Shown here: piece after piece, positions 54,587 to 64,000 of the stretch | How positions within the stretch are numbered: the first letter of the stretch is position 1 | Layout: every line of letters begins with the position of its first letter | From: Paramacrobiotus metropolitanus | Lineage: Eukaryota; Tardigrada; Eutardigrada; Parachela; Macrobiotidae | Assembly (NCBI RefSeq): GCF_019649055.1 | Contig: NW_026570310.1 | Span: 248,001-312,000, forward strand | Direction: 5' to 3' | DNA length: 64,000 bases | Notes under the pieces: generated by a model | Seen by the model: only the letters and a program-made list of their open reading frames with translations | What the model was told of the DNA's origin: nothing | Database searches by the model: none | Position numbers and translations under genes: made by a program

Positions 54587-55868
54587 GTGCCGTGCAAGAG
54601 GCTCGTGAATTTATCCGTGTATCGGTCGGCTGCATACACTAGGCCCTGGGGAGGGAATGTCGGGCCTAATGAAGCGATTGCCATTAGTTTTGGTGATGAA
54701 GGAATACGAAGGGAGGAAATTCTAGACAAGCCAAGCACCTACCGGCAGTGTAAAGACGATCCTGAAGAATCCGAAAAAGAACATTCGTCATCTATGGGCA
54801 TACCATTAGAGCAGGTAGAACAACCTGCCGCGTATTGTGCTGCTCTAGATGAAGCTGCGCGAATGTGTGGTATCCCCCCCCCCCCGAAATCCAGCTAACC
54901 AGCAAATCTGTCAAATTACCCGGCCTTGTGCAAGTAAAGCCTAATGGTTTCGTGACTAATGGTTTTTATGGAGGGATTGCGTTACGGGCCTTCTGTGTTG
55001 GGAAACGTCGGATCTCATTATCGCATCTGGTCTACGGAGCGGGTGTGGGTTTAGCAGACGTCCGACTCGTCGATATAAGTGACATAAAACTACTGCCAAC
55101 AGAATCGCCACGCAGCTGAGGACTCAGAAAGCGACTCCCGATACCATGGACTGGGCGGTTACTGGATTTTTGGATGTCCTGGTGCCGCAAATTGGGAAGA
55201 AGCTGAAAATTCAATATCGGAATCCGATGCAAAAGTTATTATCGTTAATGGTAACTAGGTATAGAAAATTTTCAATTTTGATTTTATATTCGATCTCTCT
55301 TTCATTCAAAGGTGTGATTGATGCGGCAGAGACGTTACGCTGGGCAGGAATTGATGTGCTTCTGTACATGAATCTACCGCCCACGTTCAAAGACCATGTG
55401 ATCCGTAACGCGTACGAAGAAGCATCCCGTGAAGATTTGCCCCAGTCCGGGCGAAAGCTATTCTCCGATGTCAGAATGCTAACTGAGCTGCGAGTGCGAC
55501 AAAATGCTGATTTTCAAAAAATTCCACGGCACATCGAAATTCCATCTAGCACAGACCAAGCGATGGATGAGCCCCGAGTACTCTCAGATTTTGACGATCT
55601 AAAACATGTAAAAAACCTGAAGAAAAACGACAACAAAAATCAAGTTTTTCAGCCATTCAGTTTAGCCAACAAATCGAGAAATGTTGATTTTGTTATCGAC
55701 CAGGTGGCCATCCTATATCCCTCCCTTGACCATTTGCGGCAACGGGAAAACGATGTGCACGATGAAAACTTAAAAAAGATTTGGTCACGTCAACGTCGAT
55801 CGCTAAAAAAAATTATGGAATTATGTATGTTCCCATTGGACCTAAAAGTTCTGTTCCTCAAATTTTAA
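54587..55868 (+). pseudogene. two-exon gene, unrecognised, frameshifted at poly-C
   Basis: Exon 1 runs from about 54587 in one frame to a run of 12 C at 54874-54885. There the frame must shift to continue into PEIQLTSKSVKLPGLVQ and onwards. A second shift near 55100 leads into an acidic segment with GLGGYWIFGCPG. The frame then meets GTAACT at 55251; the CAAAG acceptor at 55311 closes a 61-base intron in phase. Exon 2 reads AAETLRWAGIDVLLYMNLPP onward through charged helices to a stop at 55866-55868. The phase-correct intron is good evidence of a former real gene. No family is recognised. Confidence 0.4.
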
Positions 55869-55869
55869 G

Positions 55870-56440
55870 AGCAAATACAGCATCGTGATCCAGCAGCGAT
55901 TGAAGACCCGCAACAAGGGACCAGACTGTTGGGGAAATTTTTTGGGTGCTCATGGGTTCTGGCGCAGGGGACGAGACTGAAGGCTCGCACGCCGATACGG
56001 AAGATTTCAGGTTTCGGTCACTCGCTAAAGCGCGCGGTGATCGCTTTGCGGAAAGCGAGGATGAATCAAGCTGCAGCCAGTCTTCCACATTCACTCCATA
56101 GTTCGCCATTCTCCCTCTAAAACTCAGTGTTAAGGGGAAAGTCGAAGACGTCAGGGGTTCCAAGGGAGATTTTTCTGATGTGAAGAACAACAAACATGAT
56201 TTTGGCCCAATGCTTGCAGGATGTGCGACCGTTCACGTGGTTTATCTCCTTAGGTTAACTGTTTTTTTTGCAAGTGCAGGTTATGAGCGAGTGCAACAGT
56301 TTGGCGTACCACACCTTCGTTGCTCAGCGTAGGGTAGCACCGCAACCTAACGAGACAGTAGCTTCAAGCAGCGTCCAGATAATGGTGAGCCAAATCTTCT
56401 ACAGCGCGTTTATGAAGCACTTTAGCGTCACTGAACCGTA
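55870..56440. other. no gene seen
   Basis: Short opposing frames only. Part of the plus strand near 56320-56430 reads protein-like directly before the OTU-like frame but is interrupted by stops. Confidence 0.35.
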
Positions 56441-56964
56441 AGCGCAGAGAGGTGCATAACTGTCTTTATCGCGCGTTGTCTGTTGCTTTGACCGGCAAAA
56501 CGGATTTGAAATTCCACAATAATTGGGGATTGCTGTGCTTGTTGGCAGAAACCATAAGAAAAGGGCAATTGCAGGATGGAATTGAATTTTCGGGCGTTAC
56601 TTCTATTTTGCCCTCCACGTTGCCGCCGACCCACACGGCTCAGTTCAGCTCCAGTTTCGCTAGGGTCCCTTTACGTCATCGCTACTATGCTGTCTCGTAC
56701 TTAGTGTTCACGATTCGTCAGCAGGGACAACCAACAGGAACAATCCAGAGCAGTGGAGTGAAGATCGTACTGATGAAAAGCTATAGTTTTCAACTATTTG
56801 CTGGTAGTTATAACACAAATAGGTGTTCGTTACAGTTGGCATATTCATTGCGTTATCTAACCAAAGAAATTCATGGAAATGTAGGATTCCCCTTTGCTGA
56901 TCCCATAACGACAGCTATAGTCTGTTATATCAAGCAAAGGATTCAACAGGTGTTTGAGAATTAA
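56440..56964 (+). pseudogene. possible OTU-like cysteine protease fragment
   Basis: The frame begins HNCLYRALSVALTG (from the codon for His at about 56455). This resembles the catalytic block of OTU deubiquitinases (D-G-x-C-(L/F)-(F/Y)-RALS-x-x-x-x-G), with the nucleophile Cys in place but the usual Asp-Gly absent. The remaining 150 residues have hydrophobic strands but I do not see the catalytic His block with confidence. Without an initiator or flanking exons it may be an exon or relic; transposons also carry OTU domains. Confidence 0.28.
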
Positions 56965-57441
56965 CCTAATTTTTTTCTGATTAAACCATGCCTCGAAATA
57001 TGTGTGCTTTTCCAATTATTGGCGTCTACAGCTTACTGAGAGAACTCTTAGATTTTGCCCCTTCGTCAATCCACCCGGTGGCATAAAACGCAGCTAGTAC
57101 CAGTGCAAGTCAGCAGCGCTTAAGATTATGAATACCGTTCGCATTCCTAACTGTTCCACCATTGCCGTTATTTCCTCTTTTTTAGCAAAACCCGAATTGT
57201 GGGGTGTCCCAAATCGCTGCGCCTATAAACATGATGCTTTTAACCAATGCAACCTTGTCCTTATTGTACAATTCTGCAAGCTCCTGTATCGTCAACGGGT
57301 CGCTCCGGTCTGATTTTAGTTTTACGTAAAACTGCACTTGTTTAATTGCGCTCCACCTGGTGCAACTGTTGTGTGCAAAATACCGGAATCTTGTATCAGT
57401 GGCGAAACGACTATGTCCAACGTTTAAACGTTTGAATATGT

Positions 57442-57690
57442 TTGAATTTAACAGAATCTAGGCAGCCCAATCCGGCCACCTTCTGCCGCCTGGTCGTTAA
57501 ACTGTTAGGGGATTTCCTCTTACTTTTTCTCTTAATTTACATCGACGACTTTTTCGTTTTTTCCAAAACTTTCGACGAGCATTTACGGCATTTGTCCTTA
57601 ATTTTTCAACGCCTTCGAGAGGCTGGACTCATTTTAAAACCTCAGAAAAATGCTTTTTTAGCCAATCTTAGATTAAATTTCTCGGGCACA
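57442..57690 (+). pseudogene. gypsy reverse transcriptase, C-terminal palm
   Basis: The fragment starts at PATFCRLV, continues LLLFLLIYIDDFFVFSK with the YIDD catalytic box (about residues 33-36 of the frame), and ends in the helix ILKPQKNAF. The N-terminal half of RT, including motif A, is missing. The frame shifts at about 57685 into the following RNase H segment. It is the 5' end of the surviving part of one element running to about 59.7 kb. Confidence 0.8.
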
Positions 57691-58726
57691 CTGTCACAGC
57701 GGATGGTTTATCTGTCGATGCGGCAAAGATCGACGCAGTAAAGAACATGACCCCGCCCGAAAATGTTAAGTCGTTACGTTCATTTTTAGGATTTTTAAAT
57801 TATTTCCGCAGATTTATTCCCAACTTTGCTGATCTCGCGGAAGAATTAATTGTTCTAACAAAAAAATATGCGCGTTTCACCTGGTCAGATAAACAATAGC
57901 AGTCTTTTCAGCAATTGAAATCTGCGCTTGTTAATGCACCAATTCTGTCACACTTCGATCCATCGGTACCTATCGAAATACATACAGACGCCTCTCAGGT
58001 TGGAGTGAGCGCCGTTCTCATTCAGGTTCGTGATGGTGAAGAAAAACATATAGCGTATACTTCAAAAACTCTATCTGCAACGCAACGCCGATATGCCGCA
58101 ACGCTACTAGAATTTTACGCAACAATTTTTGCAGTTCAAAAATTTAAATTTTACATTCTCCCAGGGTTTCGATTTAAAATTGTGACAGACCGCGCTGCAC
58201 TTAAATCTCTCCTAACAGCGAAAAACCCACCGGACCGGTTATTCTGGTGGATACTCAGGGTGCAGCCCTATGATTTCGAAGTCGTTTATCGCCCTGGCGT
58301 GCAAAATGTTTTAGCTGATACATTATCGAGGTTTCCTATCCAGTCAGCTGCCGAACCAGTCAATTGCGGTTTTGCCGCACCCCTCTTTTTCGCTTTCAAA
58401 ATCGACAAATCAAAACTGCAAAAAGACGACGCTTTCTGCAAACCTATTATCGCTTCTTTGAAAAACAACGATGACAAAATACAAAAGAATCGAATTTTAT
58501 TTTACACGTTAATTCAAGACACCTTGTATCGAAAGGTCACACGTGACGGTAGACCGGAAGTGTTATTAGTCGTTCCAAAATCAATATGGCCAGATGTCTT
58601 GCGCGAGGCGCACGATGCCATCCTTGCCGGCCATTTAGGTATCAATCGTACCTATGGCCGAATTCGTGATCGATACTACTATCCTGGCGCCCTTGGGGCG
58701 GTCGCCAGGTACGTTTCTTCTTGAGA
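57690..58726 (+). pseudogene. gypsy RT thumb, RNase H and integrase N-terminus
   Basis: This frame begins with the RT thumb (SLRSFLGFLNYFRRFIPNF), has an in-frame TAG at 57897-57899, and continues into RNase H. The RNase H part has HTDASQVGVSAVL for the first catalytic Asp, the YAATLLEFYA helix carrying the Glu (usual consensus YxxxExExLA), VTDRAAL for the next Asp, and a final VLADTLSR. An integrase zinc-binding His pair follows near HLGINRTYGRIRDRYY. It ends at a TGA at 58722-58724 that replaces the first Cys codon of the CDQCQRRK-type motif, an obvious nonsense mutation. Enzymatically it would be dead. Confidence 0.8.
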
Positions 58727-59352
58727 TCAGTGTCAACGACGGAAAGTTCCACCCTTTAAACCGGGAGGATTCCTACAGCCTCTAAAAGTTTTCGGTCCAT
58801 TCATCCGTCTACATATGGACTATTGCGGTCCATTTGTGCTCAATAAAAATCGAAAAAAAATATATCCTACTCGCAATTTGCCCAATCACAAAATATGTAG
58901 TAGCAAAAGCCGTCCGCCACGCGGACGCTGCCACTACAGCTGCATTCATCGTCGAAAACGTCGTTTTGGTGCACGGCCTGTTCAAAGAGCTTCTTACAGA
59001 TAGAGGCACTCACTTCAGAAGTTCGGCAGTAGCAGAAATTCTGAAATTTCTCGATGTGAAGCATCTCCTCACTTCGCCGTATTATCCAGCCTGCGACGGC
59101 CAAGCTGAACGTGCTTTCAAGTCCTTCGTAACCATAATGTCTCATTACGTCACAACTGATCAACGTAACTGGGACCAGATTGTTCTCTATGTCGTCTTCA
59201 TAATGAATACTTTTTGTTCAGAAACAACCGGGCATGTCCCGTTCGAATTATTGCACGGGCGACCAGTGGTTTCTCCACTGGATATCGCTCTCTCATTTAA
59301 GGGATTCGAAGAGATCGACACGCATTCAGAAATACTTGCAAACGATAACTAA
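58727..59352 (+). pseudogene. gypsy integrase core
   Basis: Sequence after the TGA reads the second zinc Cys and then HMDYCGPF (first catalytic Asp) before a shift in the A8 run at about 58853-58860. The next frame supplies LLTDRGTHF (second Asp) and CDGQAERAFKSF (catalytic Glu), so all three DDE residues are present but not in one frame. It ends at 59352 with another frame change. One AAAGGTCA site is nearby at about 58533. Confidence 0.75.
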
Positions 59353-59691
59353 CTGGCTGCACTGCGCACGGGAGATTGTGTATCAAACGCTCGTTGATTC
59401 GCGCGATAAACATGCACCCAGGCATGACCAGAACCGCTCGCACGGTTATCCCTTTGCTCCAGGAGATGTAGTTCTCGAGTGGAGACCAATTTCAGGAGAA
59501 GGACTCACTACAAAATTATAAAAAAATGGATCGGTCCTTTTGTTGTAATCGAGCGTTCAAGTACTCTAAATTACAAAATATCAGAAGTCGGCAAGCCACA
59601 GACGGCATACATAGTCCATGTCGAACGACTTAAGCCGTATAATACGCGAGACGCAGAACGGGCCATTCTGTTAGTCTTACCGATTGCATAG
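59353..59691 (+). pseudogene. gypsy integrase C-terminal GPY/F domain
   Basis: Two frames are needed. The first carries the linker with FAPGDVVLEWRP (about 59452-59490). The second, after a shift at about 59500-59520, carries KKWIGPFVVIERS and YIVHVERLKPY, the GPY/F module of gypsy integrases, to the stop at 59689-59691. The module contributes to integrase multimerisation and DNA contacts in functional elements. Confidence 0.7.
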
Positions 59692-60038
59692 GTTCCGACT
59701 ACAGCGCAAGCACGGCCGAGCAGAGTGATACGACCGATGCCGACTATGACCCGTCTAATGAATCACCCGATTACGCTAGCATAGTACAAACTACTAGTCC
59801 TGTCTTACGACGTTCTAAACGCCCTCGCAAGAAGCCGGAGCGCTTTGTGGGCAGTGTGCTTTCGGTCTTACAGGACAAAGAACAGACACGTAAAACAATG
59901 ACGCTTACTACCGGAAAAACAGGTAAGTACTCATGGCTGCCTATCCTCTTTTGCATGGTTTCCTGTTTTGCGCTAACCAGCGCATTAAGCGCAAGTGTGC
60001 GACTGTACGCGCTGCACCAGTTGGCGCCGTTGAGTTAG
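59692..60038 (+). other. element 3' region with splice donor
   Basis: Downstream of the integrase, sequence rich in Arg/Lys/Pro codons (VLRRSKRPRKKPERF) continues in a partly open frame. A strong donor AACAG|GTAAGT lies at 59923. A short frame to 60038 contains a hydrophobic run (LPILFCMVSCFALTSALSA) that could be a signal peptide or membrane anchor. It might be the start of an env-like gene, but nothing Env-like follows. Confidence 0.3.
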
Positions 60039-61514
60039 GCAGGCGCACGAGCTGTGGCAAACGGGCTATTGATTCACGGTGATATAATCGTGGATGATGT
60101 CCGCAGTTGGACTGGAATCGTCCGGTACGGATCCGGTATCGTGAGTCTAAAATTGTACCCTCTGTCCTATCTGTCCACAAGAAGCCATATCAAGTTCAAC
60201 TATAACTGTATGGAGCGGAAAAACTGTTAGTTTGGATAAATATCTTCATAGTTATATTTAAAGGTAGATTGCAGGAATATCGTCCTTATCGCCCAGGCAC
60301 AGCCGTCTCGGCATCCCGTCCTCTGTCGCGCGCTCCGCCCTGTCTGCCAATCACGCTATCTCTCCTTCACGCTGCCGCCGTGCTCCCGCGGGCGAGCCTC
60401 CGCCCGTATTTCGAGTAGGTGATGGAGCTTTGGCAGATCGGACATCCAGGAGTGTGGCAGCTCGGAGGCTGTGCTAAATATCTGTGGCGATAGCCGGATC
60501 CGGCGAGTATTTCTTTGCACTGACCGCGCGTTCAAGACGCTCATCGGTGTGATATTCCCGACCATCAACAACCTGTCCGTCGCCGTCTGGTCACATGCCG
60601 AGGCCCCAATGTAGACGGTGTTTAAGGGAATCGGAGAAGGGATTCCGTTCTCACGCCGGCTGCTGGAGCATTTCAATTACATGGCCGCCCGTCGTGAATG
60701 TTTGGGGAAGCCCATTCCCGGCACGCGTCGCAAGCATGGCCGTGCCCTCCAATTAGCGGTTCTGCCCTTTCATTTGGCCAGATTTCACAGCACTTATCCT
60801 CATCAAATTAAAACGGCAACACAATCTGGGCGTCTCGGTGGTGCGTGTGTCGGTGGAGGGACCCTTCTTCATCCCATCCCCGTCCACGGTCACTTCCGGT
60901 TCCGCTGTGGTGACGTCCACAGATGATTGATCCCGTATGCATTAGTTCGACAGTATGCATTAGTTCGATAAATTATACTGTTATTCTGTGCGCTTTAAGA
61001 TACATAAAAGCGAAACGAAGTGACTCCATAAGACAGAAGGGCCTTCCATATTAATGTGGGATACCATGGCGGCGAGGTGCTGCATATCAGCAATGGCTGC
61101 TTTTGTATAGGTATGCTACCATAATCAAGGCCGAAGCCGGAAAAAAACCGGAGACTGGCAAGACTGCCAATTTATTACGTTCAAACATGTGACATTATAT
61201 ATCCTCCTGATCCCTTATAGAGCAGGAGCCAGGAAAATCAATGATCACTCCTTGGCCTTGCGTGTCCAACGGAGAAGAAGCGTGCAATACAGACAGCACA
61301 AAATGTCTGTGGGAGATCCCACAAGGTCCTGGGGACTGAATTCTAGAAACCCTTAGGCATTAAGTGCATGGGGTTCGCCAGTGTCTGAGAAACCAGAATT
61401 ATCACCGATGCATCGTCTGGGCAAAAGCCTTTCGACCATGCGTTGAAGATCTCAGAGAGGATTCCAGGTAAAGTATTAAAACTCGTCACACCGTCAAATT
61501 CATGTAAACGCGAG
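60039..61514. other. no gene recognised
   Basis: A GC-rich part (about 60290-60900) carries open frames on both strands of about 100 codons without motifs. The rest is anonymous. ATGCATTAGTTCGA occurs twice in direct repeat at about 60936-60970. Confidence 0.35.
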
Positions 61515-61880
61515 TCAATTTTTAAACTGTAAATATACCGGTGGTTGTCTAACTTTTGCACACGGTGATGGTTCAACCGTTTTACCAGCGAGTAAAAATA
61601 CAGTATCGAGTGGCAATGGCCACTCGAGGGCCAGTCCGTTTTTTTCCGTATGAATAAAGGTCTTTCTTGGCAGTTGCACTGTGCGTGTTGATTGGGCAAA
61701 TGTCGTCGGTTCGGAAATGTCACAAAAGGCGAAATCCCGATCTAGGTCTAGCAACAAATCTCTTGGGTTCAGGGCGAAGGACAGCTCTTTTGTTGCCAAA
61801 ATATCTGGTCCCCACATGCGAGGATATGAGCTGCAAATTCACATGCGAGTCGTATTGGCTACAGAAGTTATTACAGCGCA
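61515..61880 (-). pseudogene. retropepsin C-terminal fragment
   Basis: The minus-strand frame starts RMWGPDILATKELSFALNPRDL. This corresponds to the ILGxDFL block and following strand of gypsy-type proteases, with a Pro in place of the Gly-Met positions. A short upstream stretch (SVANTTRM) is in frame but stopped. The remaining sequence is anonymous. The orientation is opposite to the RT pseudogene at 63.4 kb, so it belongs to another insertion. Confidence 0.35.
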
Positions 61881-61937
61881 CTAAATTTCTGAATGAGCGC
61901 TCGCTTGCTTATCTATTAGTTTACGCTGACCAACCAT

Positions 61938-62354
61938 ATGTTTTTGGTCAATTTTTGCAAAGATTTGGGTGGAATGGTTTTCCAGCTTAACGATGACCAC
62001 GTTGAGCGTATCACAGTCGGCGAGTTTTTTGAAACTGTGCCGATGCGTCAAAACAACATTGGATCCGTTGCGTATGCGCACTCGCTGGATGCTGAAGAAC
62101 TTGGTCTTTTGTTGAACCACTACAGCATGTCCCTGGCCATCGTTTTCTAGGATGGCGTGCGCAAGTATATCAAGCGCGACGTGGGTGCCTCCGAGTCTCC
62201 GACAGCCCTCTGGCTTCTTGAACGAGAAACTGAATTTGTTCTGCTGCCTGCAGTTTGTCACTTCCACCGGAACAAACGTTTTGCGTTAAGCCACATTGTC
62301 GAAAAGATACCGTGCAGCGAAACGACGGTTTGCATTGGCGACACGAACAAATAA
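61938..62354 (+). CDS. unassigned frame with one internal stop
   Basis: A plus-strand frame is open from 61938 to 62354 except for a TAG at 62148-62150. It contains RITVGEFFETVPMRQNN, ASESPTALWLLE and CHFHRN. The opposite strand is also open for 128 codons, so the coding strand is not certain. No domain is recognised. Confidence 0.22.
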
Positions 62355-63004
62355 TTCGCACATTCTTTGCTGTCCTGTCAGTTGCCATTGCCGACCTGGC
62401 GAATAGTAATAAAGGCGGCTTTCACTTACAAATTTACTATGATTGCATCCTGCAGGTAAAGTTTCTAAATGCTGATGTGCTTGTAGGAATCCAGTAGGCC
62501 AACGAGAGTGCGAACCAGCGGAACATCGTAGCAGTATAATCAGTACACACAAAGCAGGCTCACATTATGCACGCTATTTGCAAACCTGTTCACGGAGAAG
62601 CAGTGTATTGCACTATTTTCTATATCATATTCCCGGGGATTATTTCTGCTGATCCTGCCGATATGACCTATGTGGTGTAGCAGTGCCACGTGCAACGGAG
62701 CAACGGGTCGTAATTTTACTGCCGATAATCATATAATGAACCAAACTAATCAAAAATTGATCCATTAGGGACCAACCGTGTTGGTATCGAAGTCGACAAA
62801 AAAGCGGACATTTTTAACATCCTGCGCATACCATATGCACAATTGCCGTTTTCGCGCCGGCTTAGTACGGTATTATTATATTTTCTTGTCCGCGAGTCAG
62901 ACCGAATTCTTGATAGACAAGTAAAGTAGCGGACATGCCGATGCTGAGGAGAAAACGTATCTACCACTGCCGGATTCACAATTTTCAGTTCTACGGAAGA
63001 ACTA

Positions 63005-63280
63005 ATGCAGCCTCCCAATATACGAGTAGAGGTTAATGAGGAGTCACCATTACCACTGCTTCCTCCTCCGGAGCTTCTCCTGCCGTCGGTAAGGCAAAAC
63101 GTAATGGCAAAAACCGTTGAACAAGATGTACGGGATTATATATTTAACTATGTCCCCGCAACAGGCTTAGATGTTGGCGATCATGAGACAGCAGATATAG
63201 TCGAACGAGGCGTAGAAGTACTTGGTATGAATCCTGATGTTTTCCAAACCAATGGGGCTATCTCTCGTAGAAAAGGTTAA
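63005..63280 (+). CDS. unassigned frame upstream of RT pseudogene
   Basis: An ATG-started 91-codon frame encodes a Pro/Leu-rich start (ESPLPLLPPPELLLPSV) followed by an acidic helical part (VEQDVRDYIFNYVPATG). It ends 120 bases before the RT pseudogene on the same strand and might be part of the same retroelement, but the composition alone does not decide this. Confidence 0.25.
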   Translation: MQPPNIRVEVNEESPLPLLPPPELLLPSVRQNVMAKTVEQDVRDYIFNYVPATGLDVGDHETADIVERGVEVLGMNPDVFQTNGAISRRKG

Positions 63281-63404
63281 TATAGAACAAGTGCCGGGAA
63301 CACGGCCTACATATATCGAAAAGACAGTACCGGCATTCAACTGAAGAAGTGGCTTTCATAGAAGCGGAGGTGAAAAAGACTTGAAATATAAATAATTTAG
63401 GATT

Positions 63405-63800
63405 CACGGAGTGCTTGGAGTACTCCTATTGCAAAACAAAAGGATGGCGGAAAGGCACGCCGTTTTTGTAATGATTTCCGCGCAGTTGACGAAGTCACAG
63501 TAAGTGACAAGTTCCGCTTCCTAATGTGGATTACTGTCTGAACGTACTTTTTTGAAGTACCAATTTTACGACATTAGACTGTCTGTCGGGTTATTGGCAG
63601 ATGCCATTAACCAACATCGCTAAGCCAATTACAGCATTCCAGGCCGGGAATGCTTTTTACGAGTATCAGGTGCTGTCGTTTGGCTTGAAAAACGGACCGT
63701 CCGTTTTCCAGCGGATGATATCGGAAGTCTAGCTGGACTATTATGGATTAACGTTTTCGTATACATTGAGGATATCGTGATTGGTGGTACAAAAATAGCC
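63405..63800 (+). pseudogene. gypsy reverse transcriptase pseudogene
   Basis: Fragments in different frames give, in order, PIAKQKDGGKARRFCNDFRA, FTTLDCLSGYWQMPL (motif A with the catalytic Asp), TAFQAG, YEYQVLSFGLKNGPSVFQRM (motif B region), and VYIEDIVIGG where YxDD is expected. The YIED reading replaces the first Asp of the catalytic pair. At least two frame changes (about 63515 and 63745) and a TAG at about 63730 are present. This is an independent RT lineage from the one at 57.4 kb. Confidence 0.75.
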
Positions 63801-63872
63801 TACGTTGCACAGGAAGTTGGTTATAAATAGACTCGACATGCAATAGCAAAAATCTTGCAGGCAATCACCGTT

Positions 63873-64000
63873 TTAGCTGTTCAATGGCTTTGGCGGTCGC
63901 TCATCCAATCGGTCATCACCAAAACGATCCAATAAATCTGGATGGTTGCGCGCTTCTTCACAGCCAGACTGAACCAGAGCGCTGACAATCACTTCGTGTC
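63873..64000 (-). CDS. partial frame running off the window end
   Basis: A minus-strand frame enters from beyond the window and stops at 63873-63875. It reads about 41 residues (VIVSALVQSGCEEARNHPDL then an Asp/Arg-rich segment). Composition is protein-like. The product is unknown; the rest lies outside. Confidence 0.28.
   Translation of the reverse strand, partial: HEVIVSALVQSGCEEARNHPDLLDRFGDDRLDERPPKPLNS

Noticed and set aside
59847-60038. Env gene start downstream of the gypsy integrase
   Set aside because: Only one hydrophobic run is present, with no furin-like site, Cys pattern or following ectodomain.

Overview
This window looks like eukaryotic, almost certainly invertebrate animal, nuclear DNA. 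The open frames are short and scattered and have no bacterial gene spacing. Candidate introns are small (about 50-100 bp) with GT/AG borders and branch-point-like CTAAC/TTAAC upstream of the acceptors. The recognisable coding matter is mobile: Ty3/gypsy-type retroelements, a Polinton/Maverick-type DNA transposon, foldback and MITE-like elements, minisatellites and AT-rich tandem DNA. I see no tRNA, rRNA or CRISPR array and no intact conserved host gene. The species cannot be named from this sequence.

Layout. 0-5 kb: GC-rich repetitive DNA with GGTCA hairpins, a 22-bp tandem repeat, a 297-bp repeat pair and a 0.6-kb foldback element. 5-16 kb: mostly anonymous, with a few candidate spliced exons and an isolated retropepsin (gag-pro) fragment at 9.45-10.36 kb. 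16.5-25 kb: repeat territory holding a 190-bp hairpin, a 700-bp foldback element with a TTA duplication, and two tandem copies of a large repeat (18.4-22.2 and 22.2-25.0 kb). The first large copy carries an extra 602-bp foldback insertion flanked by a 9-bp target duplication. 26-33 kb, minus strand: a decayed Polinton with a PolB N-terminal fragment, capsid-type fragments and an integrase C-terminus with chromodomain; further unassigned minus-strand frames reach 37.35 kb. Inside this stretch lie a 105-bp tandem array, a G-rich tract, a 412-bp MITE and a gypsy RT fragment.

38.6-49 kb is the most interesting part. A gypsy-type integrase is followed by more than 7 kb of long open frames on the plus strand (here called blocks A, B and C), a 190-bp tandem repeat and a non-coding 3' block. 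None of A-C looks like Env. Block B has an internally duplicated domain and two winged-helix-like domains; block C has a CCCC zinc motif and an Arg/Ser-rich domain. The whole interval is saturated with the 8-mer AAAGGTCA (30 exact copies on both strands by my hand count, about 0.3 expected), used in all three codon phases and also in non-coding parts. The signal is therefore at the DNA level and marks the interval as one unit. Frameshifts and in-frame stops in the integrase and in A and B show that this copy is decaying; block C is intact over 911 codons.

49-64 kb: more retroelement debris (RT fragment at 52.8 kb, a gypsy RT/RNase H/integrase pseudogene at 57.4-59.7 kb, a minus-strand protease fragment at 61.6 kb, an RT pseudogene at 63.4-63.8 kb), an unrecognised two-exon gene with a 12-C homopolymer frameshift at 54.6-55.9 kb, and an OTU-like fragment at 56.45 kb.
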